DNA of 64,000 bases from Desulfomonilaceae bacterium (GTDB lineage: Bacteria > Desulfobacterota > Desulfomonilia > Desulfomonilales > Desulfomonilaceae): NCBI GenBank assembly GCA_041662605.1, contig JBAZSD010000015.1, forward strand, positions 34,807 to 98,806, written 5' to 3'. Below are positions 9,194 to 17,785 of the stretch, piece by piece. Each line of letters begins with the position of its first letter. The first letter of the stretch is position 1. Below the pieces are notes generated by a model. It had not been told where the DNA came from and searched no databases. It was given only the letters and a program-made list of their open reading frames with translations. Both the position numbers and the translations under genes were made by a program.

Positions 9194-9207
9194 TTTTTCC
9201 CTTCATA

Positions 9208-11385
9208 TTAATTGACAGCGGATTTAACAACTTCAAACGTTGTCCTGGTTATCGCTATGATCTCTCTAAATGGAATAGGGGCTTCCCCGCGAACGCGAAT
9301 AGCGTCAAGAAACCTCTTAATGCATTCCACATGTCCCTTATCTTGTCTCCATAGTGACATTTTCCTAAATCCTGGCCAATCATATGCTCTCAAAACCTGA
9401 AAATTGTCCAGTTGAAGGATACGACCTTCACAAAAGACTTCGATACGCTCCTTCGGAAAAGACTTTGCTCCATTCGCAAGATAATGAACCGTTCCGAATG
9501 AGCCATTTTCAAATTTAATGGTAAAGCTCATTTTATCATCAGCGATAAATACCCCTGGGGCGGAGCCCATCTTTGTTGAGCAGACCGAAACAGCCTGGGA
9601 GCCTGTCAGATAGTACAACAAATCTACAAAATGGCACCCTTCGCCGATTATTCTGCCACCCCCGATTTTAGGGTCTTGAGTCCAATCGCTTGCAGGAACT
9701 TCCCCTGCGTTGACTGTTATTATTATTGATATTGGCTGACGGATGCCTAACAGCAATTGTTTCATCTTTTGTACATGAGGCGAAAACCTTCTGTTGAAAC
9801 CGATCATCAAAATTGGAGCGGGACTAAAACCGCGTGACCTTATGTATGCGTCCTCAATTGTTTCAACCTGTTCCGGCAGGATTGCCAGAGGCTTCTCCAC
9901 ATAAACGTTTTTCCCGGATTCCAGGGCCTTGCAAACAAGAGTAGGATGCGTGTTGTGTCTGGTCAGCACGAAAAGGGTGTTAATTTCAGGATCATTAAAC
10001 AGGCTCTGAGTGTCAGTAGTCGCGTTGTTAAAGCCAAATTTTCGTCCTGAATAAGCCCCACTTACACCTGTAGATGTGGCTAGCGTCTCAAGTCTCGGAC
10101 CAATGGATTTTAACGCGGGAAGAAAGGTTCTCAGCCCATAATTGCCCGCTCCTATGACCCCAACAACAGGTTCTATATGAGGTTCCGCCCCATCAGCCTG
10201 AGTCCGGGAATGGTCCTTGGGTGGTTTATCGGTCAACCTGACAGTTTTACTGGTTAGCGCGACAATATTCGAATCGCCAGAATCATACTCCAGCAATAGC
10301 CCCAGACACGGCTCATTAGAGGCGAGCAGATCGTAAGCCGCAACCGCCTGTTCAAATCCGAAACGTCTCGAAATCAGGGATTCCACGCTGATCCCGTTAC
10401 CAGCCAGAAGCGTCAGGACCGCTTCAAAGTTACGCTGTTCAGTCCATCTTACAAACCCGTAAGGATAATCATTACCTTTTTCTTCAAATTCCGGGTCATA
10501 TCGTCCTGGTCCATAGGAGCATGAAACCTGGAAACTAAGCTCTTTTTCGTAGAACAGGGATCGATCGAGATTTAGCCCAGTTACACCTACAAGGACTATG
10601 CGTCCACGCTTCCGGCATATTTTGGCGGCCTGTTTGACGGGTTCGTCGCTTTCGGTCGCCGCGGTAATTATTACCCCGTCTATCCCCCGGTCGTTTGAAA
10701 ATGCGCCTGCAGTTTTGATCAAGTCCTGGCCAAGAGACAAGTTTACGGTCTCAATTCCAAGACCTTCAGCCGCCGCGATTTTCCCAGGATCCAGATCGGC
10801 GCCTAACACTCTACAACCATTCGCTCTTAGGATTTGAGCGGTTAGCAAGCCTATAAGCCCCAATCCGGTGACTACAAAATTTTCGCCAAGTGTGGGATTC
10901 GCGAGACGAACACCTTGAAGTCCTATTGCCCCTAAGACGGTAAAAACGGCCTGTTCATCAGTAACCGAGTCGGGGATTTTGGCGCAAAGATTTTTCGGGG
11001 CAAGTACGATCTCAGCATGAGCGCTATTCGAGACTACCCGGTCTCCTATCTTGAAATTATCCGCCCCTGCGCCAATTTCAACTACCACCCCAACATTGCA
11101 GTAACCCATAATAATTGGGTGATCCAGTTTTTCCCGTACCGCGTCGATAGTTTGGAACAGCCCTTCGTTTTTGACCTTATCCAGAACTTGAAAAACTTTT
11201 TCAGGCTGTTTTCTGGCCTTTTGAAGTAAACTCGCCTGTCCAAGTTCAACGACACTTCGTTCAGTCCCGGAGGACACAAGGCTGGCCACTGTTCTGATCA
11301 GTAAATGTCCGGGCCTCACCTTTGGAGCGGGTATTTCCGCCAGTTCCGCTTTACCGGAACCGAGGTTTTGAAGTATTTGTTTCAT
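9208..11385 (-). CDS. Bi-domain oxidoreductase: zinc-type dehydrogenase plus Gfo/Idh/MocA
   Basis: The protein is 725 residues. The first half (about 1-370) is a medium-chain dehydrogenase fold with a GLGLIGLL nucleotide-binding loop near residue 175. The second half begins near residue 405 with GVIGAGNYG and holds the YVEKPLAI motif of Gfo/Idh/MocA sugar dehydrogenases. Fusions of this kind are commonly seen in surface polysaccharide clusters beside heparinase-like proteins. A heparinase II/III-like gene lies in this window at 40153. It is the first gene of the minus-strand operon running to 3600, and a leaderless gap separates it from the divergent S2P protease gene. A role in modified sugar synthesis is inferred. 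Confidence 0.87.
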   Translation of the reverse strand: MKQILQNLGSGKAELAEIPAPKVRPGHLLIRTVASLVSSGTERSVVELGQASLLQKARKQPEKVFQVLDKVKNEGLFQTIDAVREKLDHPIIMGYCNVGVVVEIGAGADNFKIGDRVVSNSAHAEIVLAPKNLCAKIPDSVTDEQAVFTVLGAIGLQGVRLANPTLGENFVVTGLGLIGLLTAQILRANGCRVLGADLDPGKIAAAEGLGIETVNLSLGQDLIKTAGAFSNDRGIDGVIITAATESDEPVKQAAKICRKRGRIVLVGVTGLNLDRSLFYEKELSFQVSCSYGPGRYDPEFEEKGNDYPYGFVRWTEQRNFEAVLTLLAGNGISVESLISRRFGFEQAVAAYDLLASNEPCLGLLLEYDSGDSNIVALTSKTVRLTDKPPKDHSRTQADGAEPHIEPVVGVIGAGNYGLRTFLPALKSIGPRLETLATSTGVSGAYSGRKFGFNNATTDTQSLFNDPEINTLFVLTRHNTHPTLVCKALESGKNVYVEKPLAILPEQVETIEDAYIRSRGFSPAPILMIGFNRRFSPHVQKMKQLLLGIRQPISIIITVNAGEVPASDWTQDPKIGGGRIIGEGCHFVDLLYYLTGSQAVSVCSTKMGSAPGVFIADDKMSFTIKFENGSFGTVHYLANGAKSFPKERIEVFCEGRILQLDNFQVLRAYDWPGFRKMSLWRQDKGHVECIKRFLDAIRVRGEAPIPFREIIAITRTTFEVVKSAVN

Positions 11386-11542
11386 TAAACTCCCCCTGAA
11401 TCAGTTTGAGTTTTTTTGGCTATTTCTTGCAACCTGTGTCCTTGCGAACCTATGCCTTTACTAGTAAAATGGATGCCAACATTCTAACCCTTTGAAACTG
11501 AGTCGATTAAGTTCCAGTATACACTATCAGGAGGTGTTGGCC

Positions 11543-12640
11543 ATGAAATGGTCTTTTAAAATCGGGTCAATATTAGGTATACCACTAAATCTGCATATAA
11601 CATTTATCCTGCTGTTAATACTAGTTTATTTTGTGGGAGGATCTGTCATAGGGGCAGGTGGCCTGGCAGGGGTCATTTTTGTGGTTCTAGTCTTCGCTTC
11701 AGTAGTTTTTCATGAACTTAGCCATTCCATAGTGGCAAGGCATTTCGGAATTAATGTAACGGATATTACTCTACTTCCCATTGGAGGGGTGTCCAGAATG
11801 GCGGAAACCCCGGACAAGCCCATTGAGGAGGTATTGATAGCAATCGCAGGCCCAGCTTCAAGTTTCTTGTTGGCTTTTCTGTTATGGTTCGTTGCCGACA
11901 TTTTTGGAACTGGTGTGACAATTTCCGATTTTTCGGTAAAAGGGGGGCTGCTGGCCGAACTGACAGCCGTCAACCTTATTCTGGGCCTTTTTAATTTGGT
12001 TCCTGCTTTCCCCATGGACGGTGGTAGAGTTTTAAGGGGCGCGCTTGCGCTATATTTATCGCCATTAAAGGCGACCAAGATTGCAGTCGGGGTTGGTCAG
12101 GGCTTTGCCATCTTTATGTTTTTCTGGGGTTTTTTTTCGGGAAACATATTCTTGATTCTCATCGCGCTTTTTGTCTACCTGGGCGCTGAAGCGGAAGAAC
12201 GTCAGATGGGACTCATGGTGGCCCTGGGTGGTGTAACAGCGGGCGGAGTTATGATCAGTGAACTCGAGACATTAACGCCCTCTCAGACCGTTGGAGACGC
12301 GGCCGAGCATTTTTGCCGAAGCTTTCAAGGTGATTTTCCGGTGCTCGATGACAGAAGACTTGTAGGACTTGTTACAAAAGAAGCCATCGTAGAGACTCTT
12401 CACAAAAAAGGACCATTGACCTCCATTGCGGAAACTATGGTCAGAGATTTCCCTACGGCCGGTGAATATACGCCTGTGACTGATGTACTTCAAAAAATGC
12501 AAGCAAGTGGCAGTAAGGCTGTCCCGATCATGAACGGCTCAGAATTGAAAGGTTTGGTCACCCTAGAGCAAATCGGTCGTTACAATATGCTTTGCAGCGG
12601 ATATTCGTGCGATTTTATGGGCGCTAGAGGCAAAGCCTGA
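11543..12640 (+). CDS. Site-2 protease family (M50) membrane metalloprotease with CBS pair
   Basis: The ATG at 11543 follows AGGAGGT with 7-nt spacing, so it was preferred over the ATG at 11492. The protein is 365 residues. It has the zinc motif HELSH (residues 57-61) in a membrane helix and the second-site motif NLVPAFPMDGG (151-161). A C-terminal pair of CBS-type repeats lies at about 235-355. S2P enzymes cut membrane proteins within the bilayer, often to release regulators. CBS domains usually bind adenosyl ligands. The substrate is unknown. The nnr gene follows 54 bases downstream in the same direction. Confidence 0.92.
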   Translation: MKWSFKIGSILGIPLNLHITFILLLILVYFVGGSVIGAGGLAGVIFVVLVFASVVFHELSHSIVARHFGINVTDITLLPIGGVSRMAETPDKPIEEVLIAIAGPASSFLLAFLLWFVADIFGTGVTISDFSVKGGLLAELTAVNLILGLFNLVPAFPMDGGRVLRGALALYLSPLKATKIAVGVGQGFAIFMFFWGFFSGNIFLILIALFVYLGAEAEERQMGLMVALGGVTAGGVMISELETLTPSQTVGDAAEHFCRSFQGDFPVLDDRRLVGLVTKEAIVETLHKKGPLTSIAETMVRDFPTAGEYTPVTDVLQKMQASGSKAVPIMNGSELKGLVTLEQIGRYNMLCSGYSCDFMGARGKA

Positions 12641-12694
12641 CTTAGACACTTTTCCTATAATCTTGGAGAATTAGTCTTTGTGGAGGTCTAGAAA

Positions 12695-14305
12695 TTGGAG
12701 GAGTTCGCGAACTCATATTTGGTGACAGCCGCTCAGATGAGAGACTTTGACTCTGCGGCCATTAATCAATTTGGGATCCCCGGCGTTGTCCTAATGGAAA
12801 ACGCGGGCCGGTCCACTTTTGAAATTTTGAGAGCGCTTTTCGAGGACAGACTTGACGACCTGTCGGTTTCAGTTATCGCGGGCCCAGGAAACAACGGCGG
12901 CGACGGCTATGTTATAGCCAGATATCTGATTAACTCCGGAGCTGAAGTTCAAACATTCCTGTTAAGCCCCCCTGAGAAAATACAGGGTGACGCCAGAACG
13001 AATCTCAACATCCTGCAAAAAATGGGGGCCAAGATTTGGCAAGTTGATACGGTGAAAGGGATCCAATCCGTCGAGGCGACATGGGCCGGCAGTGAGGTTA
13101 TAGTTGACGCTATTTTAGGGACAGGACTGAAATCGGATGTGAGATCACCTTATCGTGAAGTCATAGAAATGATAAACACCCTGCCGTCTTTCAAGCTTTC
13201 TGTTGATATACCATCAGGGCTTGATTCCGATACAGGTGAGATTAGGGGCGCGGCCATCCACGCGGATCTCACTGTGACTTACGGGTTTAAGAAATTGGGA
13301 ATGGCCATGTATCCGGGCCGAATTCTCTGTGGCGAAGTAGAGCTGGTCGACATAAGTATTCCCCAAGTGGCTGTTCGACGTGATCCTCCTTCGGTCGTTC
13401 TCTATGAAAATCCTGACCTGACCAACTACTTGGAAATTAGATCTGACCCAACAGCTCACAAAGGAATGTTCGGCAGAACGCTCATTGTCGGGGGATCAAC
13501 TGGTAAGACAGGGGCTCCCGCTATGGCTGCCATGGCAGCCTCTCGTATTGGCACCGGATTGGTGACTGTAGCCGTTCCATCCTCCCTTAATCATATTCTG
13601 GAAATTAAACTTACTGAAGAGATGACGGAGCCGGTTCCAGACGAATCAGGCTATTTTATCCCTTCCGCTGCAGATTGTATTTTGGAGTTATGTAGAGACA
13701 AGGACATTGTCGCGGTTGGTCCCGGAATGTCCACTAACTCTGGAGCAACCGCAATAATTCAGAATCTTCTCAAGAATTATGACGGTAACTTAATTATTGA
13801 CGCTGATGGCCTCAATTGCCTCGCTAAGGATTTAAGCTTCCTTTCCGGAACCAAGGCGAAAGTTATCTTGACACCTCATACGGGAGAAATGGCCAGGTTA
13901 GTCGGAGCTTCCTGTTCGGAAATTCAAATGAGCCGATTTAATGTAGGAAGGCGTTTTTCTGACCAATATAAGTGTTGGGTGATTCTCAAAGGCGCTGGAA
14001 CAATGACCTTCTGTCCGGACGGTAAGTCTTTCATAAATACCACAGGAAACTCATGGATGTCTTCCGGAGGACAAGGAGACGCTCTGACCGGGATTCTCGC
14101 CGGTCTGATCAGCCAAAAATTGAAGTTAGAAGAAGCTTTGCCTCTTGGAGTATGGCTTCACGGATTCCTGGCAGATAGGCTCATAGAAAGGGATGGAGCC
14201 AGGGTTATTTTGGCCACGGACGTACTCAAGGAAATCCCAACATTTCTGACTCATATCGTCAAGTCGGGGCTTCAAGAAGAGGAGGAGATGGAAAAGTGCC
14301 GGTAA
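12695..14305 (+). CDS. nnr: Bifunctional NAD(P)H-hydrate epimerase / ADP-dependent dehydratase
   Basis: This enzyme repairs hydrated NAD(P)H: the N-terminal half (about 1-225) is the epimerase with GPGNNGGDG near residue 65. The C-terminal half (about 235-525) is the ribokinase-like dehydratase, with FGRTLIVGGS, an NADGL-like DADGLNC segment and GGQGDALTG. At 536 residues the length fits the fused bacterial form. The start is a TTG at 12695 preceded by TGGAGGT with 7-nt spacing. The 3' end overlaps the Hpt gene by 10 bases. Confidence 0.93.
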   Translation: MEEFANSYLVTAAQMRDFDSAAINQFGIPGVVLMENAGRSTFEILRALFEDRLDDLSVSVIAGPGNNGGDGYVIARYLINSGAEVQTFLLSPPEKIQGDARTNLNILQKMGAKIWQVDTVKGIQSVEATWAGSEVIVDAILGTGLKSDVRSPYREVIEMINTLPSFKLSVDIPSGLDSDTGEIRGAAIHADLTVTYGFKKLGMAMYPGRILCGEVELVDISIPQVAVRRDPPSVVLYENPDLTNYLEIRSDPTAHKGMFGRTLIVGGSTGKTGAPAMAAMAASRIGTGLVTVAVPSSLNHILEIKLTEEMTEPVPDESGYFIPSAADCILELCRDKDIVAVGPGMSTNSGATAIIQNLLKNYDGNLIIDADGLNCLAKDLSFLSGTKAKVILTPHTGEMARLVGASCSEIQMSRFNVGRRFSDQYKCWVILKGAGTMTFCPDGKSFINTTGNSWMSSGGQGDALTGILAGLISQKLKLEEALPLGVWLHGFLADRLIERDGARVILATDVLKEIPTFLTHIVKSGLQEEEEMEKCR

Positions 14306-14649
14306 TTGACAGGGATAGACTTATGGGGCAAGTTGGTGGAAACTCTGAGCTGCTTCTAGAACTTATCCAGCTATTGCTGGAACTCGGCCCCAACATGCTT
14401 AATGAAGTGGGCGAATCAATCGATCGGGCTTCTTCCGATGATCTGCAAAGAACCGCTCATACGTTGAAGGGCTCAGTAGGCAATTTTGCTGCGGACGCCG
14501 CCGTCCAGGCAGCGCTGTCACTTGAAATGATGGGACGCAACAACGATTTTTCTAAGGCGCATGAAGCGTTCATATTGTTAAAAAAAGAGATGGGAAATGT
14601 TTTTGATGAGCTTCAATCTCTAAAGCTTGAACTCACAACTCCGAAATGA
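14296..14649 (+). CDS. Hpt-domain phosphotransfer protein
   Basis: This is a 117-residue stand-alone histidine phosphotransfer protein. The phosphorylatable His is residue 55 in AHTLKGSVGNF, the HxLKGS signature. The GTG start lies 10 bases inside the end of nnr and follows a GAGGAGGAG-rich site, so translation is coupled to nnr. No histidine kinase or receiver gene is adjacent, so its partners must be encoded elsewhere. The physical link to NAD(P)HX repair is unexplained. A terminator follows at 14702. Confidence 0.88.
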   Translation: MPVIDRDRLMGQVGGNSELLLELIQLLLELGPNMLNEVGESIDRASSDDLQRTAHTLKGSVGNFAADAAVQAALSLEMMGRNNDFSKAHEAFILLKKEMGNVFDELQSLKLELTTPK

Positions 14650-14701
14650 ATGTCTCACTCCCAAACATTTTCAACTGTTGACGCTTTGAGCCTCAACCAG
14701 A

Positions 14702-14732
14702 GAGAGATCCTGAAAATCTCTCAGCTTTTTTT
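14702..14732 (+). terminator. Rho-independent terminator after nnr-hpt
   Basis: Arms GAGAGAT (14702-14708) and ATCTCTC (14716-14722) flank a 7-nt loop, and a run of T follows from 14726. The stem runs two bases into the stop codon of the convergent small gene on the other strand. Confidence 0.8.
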
Positions 14733-14969
14733 ATCACCATCTACGGGATCAGGATCGGACGGGACCACTTGAAGACGAGGCTTGCCCTCAGTCCGTTTGG
14801 GGCGGGCAAAATTTAGCCTTGCTTTTGCGACAAGTTCAGAAAACTTTTCAAAATCCGAAGGAAGAAGCTTGAGTGTTACATGAGCCAGATTGATGTGGAC
14901 TATTCCTCCGGGACAGACCGATATGGCTCCGAAATTCTCCTCAGTGGCAAGTATCGTATGATCGTCCAC
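14721..14969 (-). CDS. Conserved-looking small hypothetical protein (82 aa)
   Basis: The 82-residue protein starts with GTG at 14969 and has an AAAAGG-type site about 6 nt upstream. It has no signal peptide or membrane segment. The middle (CPGGIVHINLAHVTLKLLPS) alternates like a beta hairpin, and the C-terminus is charged with Pro and Asp. I do not recognise a named family. It is convergent with hpt and its stop overlaps that terminator. It is divergent from the mobA homologue just to its right. Confidence 0.65.
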   Translation of the reverse strand: MDDHTILATEENFGAISVCPGGIVHINLAHVTLKLLPSDFEKFSELVAKARLNFARPKRTEGKPRLQVVPSDPDPVDGDKKS

Positions 14970-15039
14970 GTTTTAGCCTTTTCTTTTGTTATTACCAACA
15001 TATTATGGTCATGAGGCCGGATTGGCAACAACAGATTTC

Positions 15040-15684
15040 ATGAAACTCGAAATTCCAGCAGTTCAGTCACAAGTTTGCTCCCACCTGACGGCCATAGTTC
15101 TGGCAGGAGGAGCGTCCAGAAGGATGGGTGGACACAACAAGGCGCTGATCAAAATCGATGGGGAATCCATAATCGAAAGGGAATTGAACATACTCGACCG
15201 CCTTTTTAAAAACATCATCCTTATAACTAATACCTTTGAAGATTATTCTTTTTTGGGAAGACCGATGTATAGTGACATTAAACCGGGCTATGGTTCCTTG
15301 GGAGGGCTGTACACAGGCCTCAGTCATTGCTCTACCGAATATGGCTTTGTATTCGCATGTGACATGCCCTTCCTGAATCAAGGTATTGTCGGTTACATTT
15401 GCGGAAAACACGAAGGACATGATGTGACCATTCCCAGGATAAATGGCTTTCTGGAACCACTTCATGCTGTTTATTCCCGCCGCTGCATTCCGTTCATAGA
15501 AAAGCTACTGCAAATAGGGGATTTAAAAATTGTTGACCTATTCCCTTACGTTGATGTTTTGGAAATCGGGCAAGATCAACTCGAAGCCGTAGATTGTGAT
15601 TTGAAATTCCAAATTAATGTCAATACCCCGGATGATCTGGCTGCGGCTAATAAAGCGGCTAGGCGCGGATTCCACAAACTCTAA
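15040..15684 (+). CDS. mobA: MobA-like molybdenum cofactor guanylyltransferase
   Basis: The family attaches GMP to molybdopterin to make the guanine dinucleotide cofactor of many formate dehydrogenases and other molybdenum or tungsten enzymes. The signature LAGGASRRMGGHNKALIKI lies close to the N-terminus. The metal-binding Asp motif FACDMPFL and a late NVNTPDDL segment are also seen. The length is about 214 residues. The frame opens at a TTG at 14986, but the ATG at 15040 is nearest the conserved domain. A TTG at 15022 is also possible, because no strong ribosome binding site decides. Related nucleotidyltransferases with other cofactors cannot be fully excluded. Confidence 0.85.
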   Translation: MKLEIPAVQSQVCSHLTAIVLAGGASRRMGGHNKALIKIDGESIIERELNILDRLFKNIILITNTFEDYSFLGRPMYSDIKPGYGSLGGLYTGLSHCSTEYGFVFACDMPFLNQGIVGYICGKHEGHDVTIPRINGFLEPLHAVYSRRCIPFIEKLLQIGDLKIVDLFPYVDVLEIGQDQLEAVDCDLKFQINVNTPDDLAAANKAARRGFHKL

Positions 15685-15703
15685 AAAGGTGTTAACCTTC
15701 TAT

Positions 15704-16870
15704 TTAGTACTCATAGGGCAAAAACATTTTGCGGTGTTCATACAGAGCAAACCTGTCCGTCATTCCAGCTATATAATCACAGACTATTCGCTCCACGGGC
15801 TCTTTTGCGTTGTCAATTCTTCGTTGTACTCCGGGAGGCAACTGAAAAGGTCTTTGAACATACTCAAGAAACAGATCAGACAATAAGCGATCAGCCTTGT
15901 ACTGCATTCTCATTATCTTGTAGTGCGTATAAAAATTGTTGAACAGAAAACTGTCGAGTTGAGTCTTCCAACCCTGCATAATATCTGAAAATGAAACAAT
16001 ATTTTCAGACGCGGCCATGACATGATCAGGTTTGGTTACGCATAGCCTGTTAAAAAGCTGTTCAGTGCGACTTACAACGTCTCTGATGAACAGATCTATG
16101 AGAAAACGAATGCATTGGTAAAGAAATGTGTCTTGTTCTAAAGCCTTGAGCCGGTCTTTGACGAGTCTCGTAACTTCGTTCCAAATACTTAGTTCTCCAA
16201 GGTCATGTTCAGTGAAAAAGCCTGATCGCAATCCATCTTCTATGTCGTGGCAACTGTATGCTATCTCATCCGCTATATTGACGATCTGGGCTTCCAGCGC
16301 TGGTTGCGGCGTAGTCAAGAATTCTGAGAGCATTTCTTCCGGAGCTTGATCATATCTTGTGGTATGCCTGATGATCCCTGATCGTGTTTCAAATGTGAGA
16401 TTCAGTCCGGGAAAATCAGGGTACCGGGTTTCGAGTAAATCGACCACCCGCAAAGACTGGCGGTTATGCTCAAATCCCCCAAAATCCGCCATTAATCGGT
16501 GCAGTGATTTTTCGCCTGCATGCCCGAAAGGAGTGTGTCCCAAATCGTGCGCCAACGCAATCGCATGGGTCAAATCTTCGTTCGCTCCGAAGTATTGGGC
16601 CACGCTTCTCGCTATTTGAGCCACTTCCAGAGTATGGGTAAGTCTGGTCCTGTAATGATCACCTTCATAATATGCAAAGACCTGAGTTTTGTACTCCAGT
16701 CTCCGGAATGCTTTGGAATGAATTATCCTGTCTCGATCCCTTTGAAACGAAGTTCGATATTTGCATTCAGGTTCTTGCCACTGCCTACCTGCGCTATTTT
16801 CAGCGAGAAAGGCGTACGGGGCCAGATACTCTCGTTCTCTTTTTTCCTGAATCGCTCTGTCAATAATCAC
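15704..16870 (-). CDS. dgt: Deoxyguanosinetriphosphate triphosphohydrolase-like protein (HD domain)
   Basis: This 388-residue enzyme removes triphosphate from dNTPs. Seen are FQRDRDRIIHSKAFRRLEYK near the N-terminus, RTRLTHTLEVAQIAR, and the HD metal site AHDLGHTPFGH. A second IADEIAYSCHDIEDG segment completes the pattern of the bacterial dGTPase family, type 2. The start is GTG at 16870 with an AAGAGAG site upstream. It is convergent with mobA (19-bp gap). In bacteria it tunes nucleotide pools and can limit phage. Confidence 0.92.
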   Translation of the reverse strand: MIIDRAIQEKREREYLAPYAFLAENSAGRQWQEPECKYRTSFQRDRDRIIHSKAFRRLEYKTQVFAYYEGDHYRTRLTHTLEVAQIARSVAQYFGANEDLTHAIALAHDLGHTPFGHAGEKSLHRLMADFGGFEHNRQSLRVVDLLETRYPDFPGLNLTFETRSGIIRHTTRYDQAPEEMLSEFLTTPQPALEAQIVNIADEIAYSCHDIEDGLRSGFFTEHDLGELSIWNEVTRLVKDRLKALEQDTFLYQCIRFLIDLFIRDVVSRTEQLFNRLCVTKPDHVMAASENIVSFSDIMQGWKTQLDSFLFNNFYTHYKIMRMQYKADRLLSDLFLEYVQRPFQLPPGVQRRIDNAKEPVERIVCDYIAGMTDRFALYEHRKMFLPYEY

Positions 16871-16967
16871 TTGGACTCTCTTAAGATTAGACTATTAGGC
16901 AAGAAACATCTGATCGAAATTGGAGCCTAAGAAAAGTCCGGAGGCTCAGGGTGTATTCCCTACGGCT

Positions 16968-17456
16968 TCAATGAGCCGATGCGTCTGATGAAGTGACTTG
17001 TTCAACTCCCGCCGGAGGTAGCCCGGGAAGAATGATATTGACAAGGGCTGCGAAAAAAATCACCACAAAAATCGAAACGGCTACAAAGGCAATTAATGCC
17101 GAACGGGAACTCCAAAACGACTTTTTTTGTTTTGGCGCGCCCGTTTCGGCTGGAAACCTGAAATTATTGAAAGCGTCTTCAGGAAGTGTTAATTCGCCCG
17201 CTTTACCTGAAGCCGACCTTTTTGATGAGGATTGGTCCATTTTTTTTTCGGTCATCGGGCTCTGTTCGGTTAAGCTTGGGCCACCAGGCTCGATTACTGG
17301 AGAATGGTCGGCAATCGAACCCAATGGATTTTCTTCTTTTTGGATCAAACCTTCTTTTCCACATTTTGGACATCGGATACGGACATCCTGATCTCCAGGA
17401 ATTCGGTTTTCATCGACATGAAGAAGGCTCTCACAATAGAAACATTTTACTACCAT
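16968..17456 (-). CDS. Zinc-ribbon membrane protein
   Basis: The 162-residue protein has an N-terminal zinc ribbon of the MJ0042 type, with C5, C8, C29 and C32. A low-complexity, charged linker follows, then one transmembrane helix near residues 118-142 and a short tail. Such proteins are common next to regulatory genes in deltaproteobacteria, and their role is unknown. The SelW gene ends 15 bases upstream, so co-transcription with it is likely. Confidence 0.8.
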   Translation of the reverse strand: MVVKCFYCESLLHVDENRIPGDQDVRIRCPKCGKEGLIQKEENPLGSIADHSPVIEPGGPSLTEQSPMTEKKMDQSSSKRSASGKAGELTLPEDAFNNFRFPAETGAPKQKKSFWSSRSALIAFVAVSIFVVIFFAALVNIILPGLPPAGVEQVTSSDASAH

Positions 17457-17470
17457 TATATATCCAACGT

Positions 17471-17701
17471 TTACGATTTTTTCTTGATCAGGTTCACTAC
17501 TTCGCCAATATCAGGAAACCGACCTATTTCCTTCTTTGAAAAAATCAGGTCATCTCCATATTCAACTTCGAACACTCCCCCACTGGACTTGACGAGTTCG
17601 GGCTTGATTCCGAGTTCTCTCGTAAGTTCTTCCGCCAAACTAGCGGCTTTTGGACGATAGCTTCAACTTACGCAGTAGGTTATTTTACATTTTTCCGTCA
17701 T
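17471..17701 (-). CDS. SelW/Rdx-family selenoprotein with in-frame UGA
   Basis: This gene is hidden because codon 13 is TGA (17663-17665). Reading it as selenocysteine gives a 76-residue protein with CVSU at residues 10-13, the CxxU redox motif of the SelW/SelT/Rdx thioredoxin-like family. The N-terminus reads MTEKCKITYC. GGVFEVEYGDDLIFSKKEIG and a FPDIGEVV segment follow, in the family order. The ATG at 17701 has a GGAGG site 7-8 bases upstream, and the stop is TAA at 17471. A hairpin sits just after the UGA. Known members are thiol redox proteins of unclear substrate. The call needs the selenocysteine machinery (selA, selB, selC) elsewhere in the genome, which the window does not show. Confidence 0.88.
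17632..17662 (-). promoter_or_regulatory. Candidate bacterial SECIS element
   Basis: Immediately downstream of the UGA, arms CCGC and GCGG can close a short stem over a 7-nt loop that includes a G-T step. The loop lies about 20 nt after the UGA, which fits the position of bacterial SECIS hairpins. The stem is only 4-5 bp by eye, so the exact structure is uncertain. Confidence 0.45.
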
Positions 17702-17785
17702 TTGTTATTCCTCCAATTCAAAATGCCCCGGCGACTTCTCCAAGTATATTGACGTGTTTAATCTATTGCAAGGTTAGGTTAACTT

